Below are positions 58,189 through 64,000 of a DNA stretch of 64,000 bases, in pieces (positions within the stretch are counted from its first letter, which is position 1; every line of letters begins with the position of its first letter). Position numbers and translations under genes: made by a program. The stretch is taken from positions 155,029,265-155,093,264 of the forward strand of contig CAXKWD010000005.1 in assembly GCA_964059195.1 (NCBI GenBank), written 5' to 3'. The notes beneath the pieces were generated by a model. That model worked only from the letters and a program-made list of their open reading frames with translations. It was not told the DNA's origin and did not search any database. This DNA is from Ectobius pallidus. Its lineage: Eukaryota; Arthropoda; Insecta; Blattodea; Ectobiidae.

Positions 58189-58192
<4 letters not shown>
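57601..58192. other. Gene-free AT-rich stretch
   Basis: No exon recognised. CAGGGTTGCCATACGTACGA at 57817-57836, followed by two more copies of TACGACTATTT and an inverted GTCGTAC within 90 bp, may be the end of a transposon, but no partner end was found. Confidence 0.4.

Positions 58193-58253
<61 letters not shown>
58193..58253. repeat. (TTA)n microsatellite
   Basis: About 20 uninterrupted TTA/ATT triplets. Confidence 0.97.
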
Positions 58254-58254
<1 letters not shown>

Positions 58255-58410
58255 CAAATAAGATGAACAAGATGGTGACAGAAACATTAACCTATTATAG
58301 ACAGTAAGAAGTTAAAAATAAAACATACTGTATACAGACATAATTTGCACATAAGCATAGAATGCAATGTAAGAATAATGAATACAATATAATACAATGT
58401 GGTAATGAAT

Positions 58411-58572
58411 AGGGTTCGGATGTCATATTTTTATCCTGACCTCCATTCTCGTCGCAAACACAAATTAAACATTGATTGCATATTTGTTATCCTAATCGGA
58501 CCGTTTTTATTTTGCATATAAAGTCATATTTCAGGGTTATGAATTCCTCTTTTTTTTAGGTCATAAACATTG
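58411..58572. mobile_element. Truncated copy of the GGTTCGGATG element, opposite orientation
   Basis: Begins AGGGTTCGGATGTCATATTT, contains the reverse complements of GCAAAATAAAAATGG, GATTAGGATAACAA and GTGTTTGCAGCGAGAA-like words found in 47609-48196, and ends TTTTAGGTCATAAACAT. The last 10 nt of the second terminal repeat are missing. Confidence 0.65.
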
Positions 58573-59109
58573 AATATATTGAATATATAGTAGCAAATTT
58601 ACTTCGAATATATATATATATTATATATTATAAGAATTATGGACATTATTAAGTTTTAAATATCACTATTTGTATGACGGTGTGTTGTGTGTACTGTTAT
58701 GTGATTTTTACCAAATACACAATGGACAATACGGGACACTTCCACGTTTTCCTCTGTTAAGTTGAGAGCAGGCCCGACGAGAGGGAGGGGCAGCCGGGGC
58801 TGCAGCCCCGGGGCCCGTGCCCCAAAAGGGGGCCCAGTCGACCAGGTTTTATTTTTTACTTTCTAAATTTACTCTAAAATAAAATTGGTTATAAGTCAAT
58901 AAGCATCTTAAGTTACATTTTATGTGTTTATTTTATCTGCATTGTCCTGTCATATTACGGTGACAGGGAATTTATCAGTTAATCTGAAACGGATTATTCT
59001 TGAAGAAAAATTGCTATTTTTGAAAAGTAGAAGCAGAAATCCTTTTGGACTCAACAGTAGGCCTCACTAACGTTCGGCATTTAAAATCATAATTTTCAAA
59101 AGTTAAACT

Positions 59110-59356
59110 GGTCGGTACAACGCCAAAGTGAACTAAGCGCCAAACTCCATATTTTGAGAAAACTGAAGTTGAAGTTTGAGTGTTGTAAAAAAATCTTGAT
59201 CAAAACGAAATTTCCTTTTTTCTCAACTGATTTTACTATCGTAGTATCGCTTAGTTCGTTATTGCAGACCGTAGGATATCAAAATCTGCACCATGGACTA
59301 CCAATAGTCTATATTTTGACAATTGGCGCTTAGTTCACTTTGGCGTTGTACCGACC
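59110..59356. mobile_element. MITE with 34-bp perfect terminal inverted repeats
   Basis: The left end starts GGTCGGTACAACGCCAAAGT and its perfect complement, ACTTTGGCGTTGTACCGACC, closes the right end; identity continues inward through GAACTAAGCGCCAA. AACT flanks both sides and may be a 4-bp duplication. The superfamily is unresolved. The near-identical arms suggest recent activity. Confidence 0.85.
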
Positions 59357-59635
59357 AACTGGTGCATACAGATAAAATTGTTCCTAATTAGGACATTTTA
59401 ATGTATCAGTTAACCGATTTGGTCCAATATATTTAGGCTTCGTCCCATGGGCGTTATAAATGGTAAACCAAGTTTTATGAAAATCCGATAAAGCGTATTT
59501 GAGTTATCGCGCTTACAGACACACGGACAGACAGACAGTAGACAGTTCTGTGTTCCTGTCTACCAGACAATCTCATAAAGTACCATTCTGGCACTTAATA
59601 ATTATGTAATATCATTACATAATCGTGTTGTTGCA

Positions 59636-60649
59636 TCTAATATATAAAATCGAAAGTGTGTATGTATGTATGTATGTTTGTTCCTTATACAAATCTACAT
59701 TTCTTTACCAATTTACACGACATTTTGCACACATACCCAGTTAAGCCCGGGAAGTATAGCTGTCAACATTAAAATTGAAACAAATCAGTCCTTCCCTTGA
59801 AAATTATATAATTTCTGAGAATATTATGCAAAAAAAATGAAATCCCATTTAGTTGTCAAGACAACAGTGTATTGTTTACACAGTTCACATGGGGCTCTGG
59901 ACACTACATAATAATTTATTGGACTTTAACGAATTCTGATGCTAACGTTTTGTGAAAATAATTCTTGAATAAAATCCACGAGAATAAAGCACATTGTAAT
60001 GCAGTCACATAACTTTCTCTACCCTCGACACAAGAAATATTTTCTCACTTCACATTTTGATGTAGAATAAGAGGTCGTATTGCTGGGATAACTTAAGTGT
60101 GTGAGTATGCTATATCAGAAGTAGGTAAACAATCCTTTCCGCTTATACGTTATCCATAGCTGTATGCTTTGTATTAGTTGAGAAATAAGGATGTTTATCA
60201 TAGGCCCTAAGCATGGGATGGAACATTTTGAGTCCTATGCTCGCAGTATTTTATGTCCCGGGTTTTAGGGGAGGAAAGTATGAAAGTGATACTGCATTTC
60301 TCTTATTTCAGAACCGAAACGGTTGTATGGTAACATGAGAATGAGAAATAAAATTTTCCGTCAAGTCAATACAATCTTATTTAATTTATGTTTCTTCTTA
60401 TTTCAAATCCTCCCAAGCATGATGTGTAGAAGCAACGGAATGCAGCTTTCGACATCCTCTATGAGCCATAAAAAGCTATATCTAGCGTTTTCTGATGGAA
60501 TAGTTTGAGTGTGATAAATCTTTTTCTTCATTTCAAGTTTTACATACATATTATATAAGCACCTAGAGTTTCAAAATCGAAAGTCCTCCAAAAGTTAATT
60601 TCAAATTACAAAATACAAAGCCCGGGCGACGCCGGGCCTTTTCAGCTAG
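59636..60649 (+). mobile_element. Non-autonomous Helitron, complete ends
   Basis: The 5' end TCTAATATATAAAATCGAAA is preceded by A (59635). The 3' end carries the hairpin GCCCGG-GCGACG-CCGGGC (60620-60637), then CTTTTCAGCTAG ending at 60649, followed by T. TC at the 5' end, a GC hairpin about 12 nt before CTAG, A|T insertion and no target duplication are the Helitron hallmarks. A (GTAT)n stretch follows the 5' end. The 1014 bp encode no Rep/helicase, so movement would need a trans-acting autonomous copy. Confidence 0.9.
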
Positions 60650-60752
60650 TATATTATAAAAGCAAGTTGGGTAGTGAATTTAATATTTGACGGGGGCCCG
60701 GGAAAATTTGTCCCTGGGGCCCTTGCTTTCTTTCCACGGCCCTGGTTGAGAG

Positions 60753-61009
60753 ACAAGTTGACGGTGGTACTCGTAGCGGAGGGGCCTTAACTACGACGCG
60801 GCAAGTCAAGTCTGTCCAAAATTTCACTGCTACCAGTATAGATAAATATTATGTCATAACTATTTACGATATAAGGCCAGCACAAAGGTAACAAAACGAG
60901 TGCCAGCGAGTATTGTTATTCCCTACATTTTTTTTTAGTAAACTTAAACGTTTAAGCAATATCTTATTTTGATTTTTTTAAGTTTTTGAACAAAAAATAC
61001 ATTTACTAG
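60753..61009. other. Flank/intron before the candidate terminal exon
   Basis: Contains the T-rich stretch TTTGATTTTTTTAAGTTTTT (60968-60987) that could serve as part of a polypyrimidine tract for the acceptor at 61007-61009. Nothing else was recognised. Confidence 0.4.
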
Positions 61010-61179
61010 TCAAGCTTAACGGTCCAAACATCCAGAAATGGATTCCAGAGCCTTACATGAGGACATGGTTACGCAAACACCGATCAGCTGACACAAGGAC
61101 AAGACGAGCCATGCCTGCTGAAAACATTGACTTGGATGAAGACATTCTTGTAAATATCGTTGAAAATAAAGTGTACTAA
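61010..61179 (+). CDS. Candidate terminal exon of a small unrecognised protein
   Basis: After acceptor TTTACTAG, 2 nt complete a codon and then 55 codons read KLNGPNIQKWIPEPYMRTWL, RKHRSADTRTRRAM and PAENIDLDEDILVNIVENKVY to TAA at 61177-61179. AATAAA follows at 61241-61246, 62 nt after the stop, a normal 3'-end distance. Composition is ordinary, with a basic middle (RKHRSADTRTRR) and an acidic tail (DLDED). I do not recognise the family. The phase fits the candidate first exon at 52063-52090, but other upstream exons are possible. It could be a remnant, though it has no internal stop. Confidence 0.5.
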
Positions 61180-61277
61180 AAATATGTAACTAAAGAGATT
61201 TTTCTTTTAAAAAATGCATAGTATCAAAATTATGTTTTGTAATAAAATAAAAACAACCTTATTTAAAAGAGTTTATA

Positions 61278-61540
61278 ATTGAGGCGCCTAGAAGCCAAGG
61301 GAGGTAAGTGCACTTTTTACACTTTTGAGAAAACAAAGCAGTTATCTCCCTTGGCCAACAAATAAATATGCTAAGTCTTGATGTGGTACTTATTTCCACC
61401 AGTAGATATCAGCACCTAGTAGTTGTGTAGCAAATCTCCCTTGTCCTCCAATCAGATGTCATTCTCAGCCATACAGATTTGTATTTAACTCCATTTAACA
61501 AAAAGTGCACTTATCTCCCTTGGCTTCTAGGCGCCTCAAT
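61278..61540. mobile_element. Tc1/mariner-type MITE, TA target site
   Basis: Inverted repeats of about 41 bp with one mismatch (left end ATTGAGGCGCCTAGAAGCCA, then AGGGAG.TAAGTGCAC) are flanked by TA at 61276-61277 and 61541-61542. 263 bp, non-coding. It begins about 100 bp after the stop of the upstream candidate exon and 32 bp after its AATAAA. Confidence 0.82.
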
Positions 61541-61811
61541 TACAGTTATTAAAAAATTTAAAACCAAATGTGAAGCTAACCAGGTGCATTCTGAAGGAAC
61601 AGAGTATTTATTATAACATCGTTTGAATTTTTTACTCCGAGAGTAAATACACAGCAAATAGGTATATGAACATTTCCATGACTCCGTAACATAAAATCCT
61701 TACATAGGCTTGCAATTTTCTAATGAAAACCCCGGAAGTAGGGTTATGGTCTAGTTATTCCACTGAACACCGGTAGATTTCAATAAATACGAAGTTCGAA
61801 AGAAAATCTAA

Positions 61812-62405
61812 ATGGATTTATCTCATGTACAACGTGTAAGAATGCTTTATGAAACAATATTAAAGCTACATAGAGGCTTACCGTTGAACTACAAGTGATG
61901 GGGAACAGTTATGCTAGAGAAGAATTCAAAAGACATGAAGCCTGTAATGTTGCAGAGGCTGCAATATTTATGACAGAATGGGCTAGTTATGCTGTATCAT
62001 TAGCTGAACAATTAGGCTTAAGAGGTCCAAAGAGAGCCAAAAAGCTTGGAGAGAACTTAAATGCGAAGGAAGATCAAATGGACAACATTCTGCAGAAAGG
62101 AACCAACCCACATGATTTTTAAGCTAAAAAGCAGGCATTTAAAGTTAAATAAAATGCCACCTGATCTTTTCAGTGTGTTTTTGTTCGCTTAACAGATGAC
62201 ATAAATGGTCGAAGAGGGTTGGTTAGTTTGCACAACGTAAATATATAGTTCAGTAGCAAAAATTTAGCATCTATTCCGTTTTTTTTAATTTGAGGGTTGG
62301 TTCCTTTCTGCAGAATGTCATCCATTAATTGTGCAGCTATATGAGCTGTTTGTAGGAGGAGAAAAAAAAACTGACAAATCACAGAACAGTAGCAAAGACT
62401 TGTGA
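61812..62405 (+). pseudogene. Sdhaf3: Disrupted SDHAF3 (ACN9)-like sequence
   Basis: The first part, from ATG at 61812, reads MDLSHVQRVRMLYETILKLH and RGLPL. A 1-nt loss between 61886 and 61887 then shifts the frame. The second part, from 61889, reads LQVMGNSYAREEFKRHEACN, then EAAIFMTEWASYAVSLAEQL and KKLGENLNAKEDQMD. A foldback insert of about 240 bp follows, and the third part (62334-62405) reads QLYELFVGGEKKT...SSKDL with TGA. R..LY..IL.LHR.LP, the EEFKRH stretch and QLYEL are hallmarks of the LYR-type succinate dehydrogenase assembly factor 3, which chaperones the Fe-S subunit in mitochondria. A few residues between GENL and EDQM also appear missing. Frameshift plus insertion indicate a dead copy, possibly a retrocopy since no intron is seen. 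Confidence 0.8.
62078..62326. mobile_element. Foldback insert inside the SDHAF3-like pseudogene
   Basis: ACATTCTGCAGAAAGGAACC at 62085-62104 has its exact complement GGTTCCTTTCTGCAGAATGT at 62299-62318; imperfect complementarity extends outward through AATGGA/TCCATT. Another GAGGGTTGGTT lies internally near 62213. No clear target duplication could be defined, so exact ends are uncertain. Confidence 0.65.
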
Positions 62406-62448
62406 CTGGTATTAGGAAGCATTAATTTATTCAGAATAATGTAAATAT

Positions 62449-62981
62449 TAGGGCTGAAAACCGATTACAATTTCTAATCGAGTTAACGCTTGACTTTAAT
62501 CGATTAATCGGCTGATTAATCGATTAATCGACCGATTAATTGGCTGATTAATCGACAAACAGGTCGGTATTTTAAACGAAACCAAATTGTACATTTAATA
62601 TTGTTTTACACGTTTAATATCTACTACTACATTAGATAATTAGAAGAAATCTTGAATTAATGAATACCATTATTAGTTAACTAGTGAAAAAATATATACA
62701 AAACTTACATTTCCGGTTACTTTTTCAGCCAAGACTTGAGACACACGATTTTGTTGACATTTGAATGTTTAAGAGACGATCGTAGCTTGTTTACAATAAT
62801 ACCGGCAGCACTAAAAACTCTCTCACTCGGCACTGAGAAAAAAGTTTGGTTATTTGACCCATTTCTCGAAAAACTTTTTCAGAATTCGACTAAACCGATT
62901 AATCGTAAAATGTAATTGATCGACGATTAAATGTTTAATTGATTAATCGGGCCGATTAATCGATTAATCGGTACAGCCCTA
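62449..62981. mobile_element. hAT element with 8-bp TSD and transposase remnant
   Basis: Ends TAGGGCTG and CAGCCCTA are flanked by GTAAATAT at 62441-62448 and 62982-62989. Subterminal arrays of ATTAATCGATTAATCGG occur on both sides. The interior holds a transposase C-terminal fragment on the minus strand. Confidence 0.9.
62717..62836 (-). pseudogene. hAT transposase dimerisation-domain fragment
   Basis: The minus strand reads SVPSERVFSAAGIIVNKLRS, then SLKHSNVNKIVCLKSWLKK, and a stop at 62717-62719. SVPSERVFSAAG.IV is the signature of the hAT C-terminal dimerisation (hATC) domain. Only 39 residues remain, with no catalytic core, so the element is non-autonomous. The domain position near one end fits a transposase gene deleted internally. 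Confidence 0.88.
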
Positions 62982-63010
62982 GTAAATATGTTATGTAGAA
63001 TAATAATAAC

Positions 63011-63729
63011 AAGGGGGCGGATTTCTATGACCTAAACAATAGGATATATGCATGCATTTATGACCTAAAAACCATTAAAATATGACCAATAAAATCTAAA
63101 ATATGACTTTACCACTTACACACTGTGTATATTTTTTTAAAGTTTCATTACAATTCATTTTATTAAAATATAATGTTAATTATTTAAAATATCTGTAAAT
63201 TCTCAAAAAGTATCATTATAATGCAAAATTTACAAAATATGATATGAAACTTCAAAATTTCTTTCATATGCACACAAATATGCCCTAAATATGCATATTC
63301 ATACTAAATATGCTACAATAGTTGAAAATTTCCTAAATATGCAGTTATATGCACAATAAAAGCCGTTCCATTTTCACCAGGATGCTTGGAATCGGGTTTA
63401 TTACAATTCATTTTATTAAAATATAATGTTAATTATTTAAAATATCTGTCAATTCTCAAAAAGTATCATTATAATGCAAAATTTACAAAATATGATATGA
63501 AACTTCAAAATGTCTTTAATATGCACACAAATATGCCAAAAATATGACCTAAATATGCATATTCATACTAAACATGCTACAATAGTTTAAAATTTCCTAA
63601 ATATGCAGTAATATGCACAATAAAAGCCGTTCCATTTTCACCAGGATGCTTGGAATCGGGTTTAAATTAGTCGGAAACCTGAATTAATCCAAAGGGTAAA
63701 AATATGACATGTCATAGAAATCCGCCCCC
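63011..63729. mobile_element. MULE-like non-autonomous element (GGGGGCGGATTTCTATGAC ends)
   Basis: Inverted ends GGGGGCGGATTTCTATGAC (63013-63031) and its complement ending 63729. The direct repeat TAATAATAAC flanks at 63001-63010 and 63730-63739, though the low complexity of this word weakens it as a target duplication. The interior shares the TATGACCTAAA style of 47609-48196. Confidence 0.65.
63147..63664 (+). repeat. Internal tandem duplication of about 253 bp
   Basis: ATTACAATTCATTTTATTAA at 63147 and 63400 each start a copy that ends with CAGGATGCTTGGAATCGGGT. The second copy has an about 11-bp insertion (AAAAATATGAC-type) and scattered substitutions. The duplication lies inside the element at 63011-63729. 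Confidence 0.9.
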
Positions 63730-63780
63730 TAATAATAACGAATATAAACAACAAAAATGCCATATACAGTCGTTTACCTG

Positions 63781-63783
<3 letters not shown>

Positions 63784-63837
<54 letters not shown>
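63784..63837. repeat. (ATT)n microsatellite
   Basis: About 18 ATT triplets. The remaining sequence to 64000 shows no recognisable feature. Confidence 0.95.
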
Positions 63838-63838
<1 letters not shown>

Positions 63839-64000
63839 GAACGAAGAGGAAGTGCTGACTCTTCAAGGCTGCCACACGGAATGCCAAGCCAGCAATGAGT
63901 TACGTCATAGATACTGTTCCCAGTACCCATGCTACACTTTTCTAATGTTATAAAAAACACTGACCTTCTTTACCGCAATGACCTCAACCTCAAATGTTTG

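Larger units (their letters stand above)
58769..60744. mobile_element. hAT element with nested MITE and Helitron, 8-bp TSD
   Basis: Ends CAGGCCCGACGAG and CACGGCCCTG are flanked by GTTGAGAG at 58761-58768 and 60745-60752. Subterminal GGGGCCC motifs face each other (58809-58817 and 60715-60722). The MITE at 59110-59356 and the Helitron at 59636-60649 lie inside, leaving about 0.7 kb of the original element. No transposase frame remains. Confidence 0.85.

Noticed and set aside
62170..62382. Minus-strand open frame containing MDDILQKGTNP
   Set aside because: It is the inverted-repeat arm of the foldback insert read backwards across the SDHAF3-like pseudogene.
63712..63960. Minus-strand open frame with an isoleucine run
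   Set aside because: The run is the ATT microsatellite. The flanking residues were not recognised and no splice sites support an exon.

Overview
The window looks like non-coding-rich DNA from a large, AT-rich insect genome. A cockroach/termite-like or other hemimetabolous insect is my inference, not a proof. The evidence is spliced exons, a C-terminal pair of exons matching the insect 26/29 kDa (26-29-p) cathepsin-type cysteine protease, an SRFBP1/BUD22 homologue, an SDHAF3-like relic, and a dense, nested population of eukaryotic transposons (hAT, Helitron, PIF/Harbinger-like, pogo-like, MULE-like, LINE).

Positions 1-39786 are one compound satellite structure. A 48-bp tandem satellite fills 1-15206 in one orientation (about 317 copies, running off the left edge) and 22002-39786 in the opposite orientation (about 370 copies). 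Between them lies a 6.8-kb array of GTTACTTT-type repeats. This array is itself mirrored: its polarity flips near 15657, 19053 and 21497, and its outer 0.45-0.5 kb segments are inverted copies of each other, irregularities included. The whole is a nested palindrome centred near 19053. The long open frames across it (up to about 2000 codons, on both strands) follow from repeat lengths divisible by three and are not genes.

Positions 39787-40436 are a degenerate about 28-bp tandem repeat followed by AT microsatellite. From 40677 there are two exons of a 26-29-p protease on the + strand (40677-40866 and 44786-44970, with the catalytic His and Asn). Its earlier exons, including the catalytic Cys exon, are not in the window. 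If the gene is intact, the palindrome therefore sits inside one of its introns.

Positions 45-64 kb hold a transposon graveyard with a few genes: an intronless SRFBP1/BUD22-like gene (56195-57457, -), a candidate two-exon small gene (52063-52090 plus 61010-61179, +), an orphan candidate exon (53229-53342, -), and a broken SDHAF3 homologue (61812-62405, +). Several transposons carry clean target-site duplications, and insertion order can be read directly: a pogo-like element hosts three later insertions, and a hAT element hosts a MITE and a Helitron. The genes do not form a functional cluster; what unites the region is repeat accumulation.
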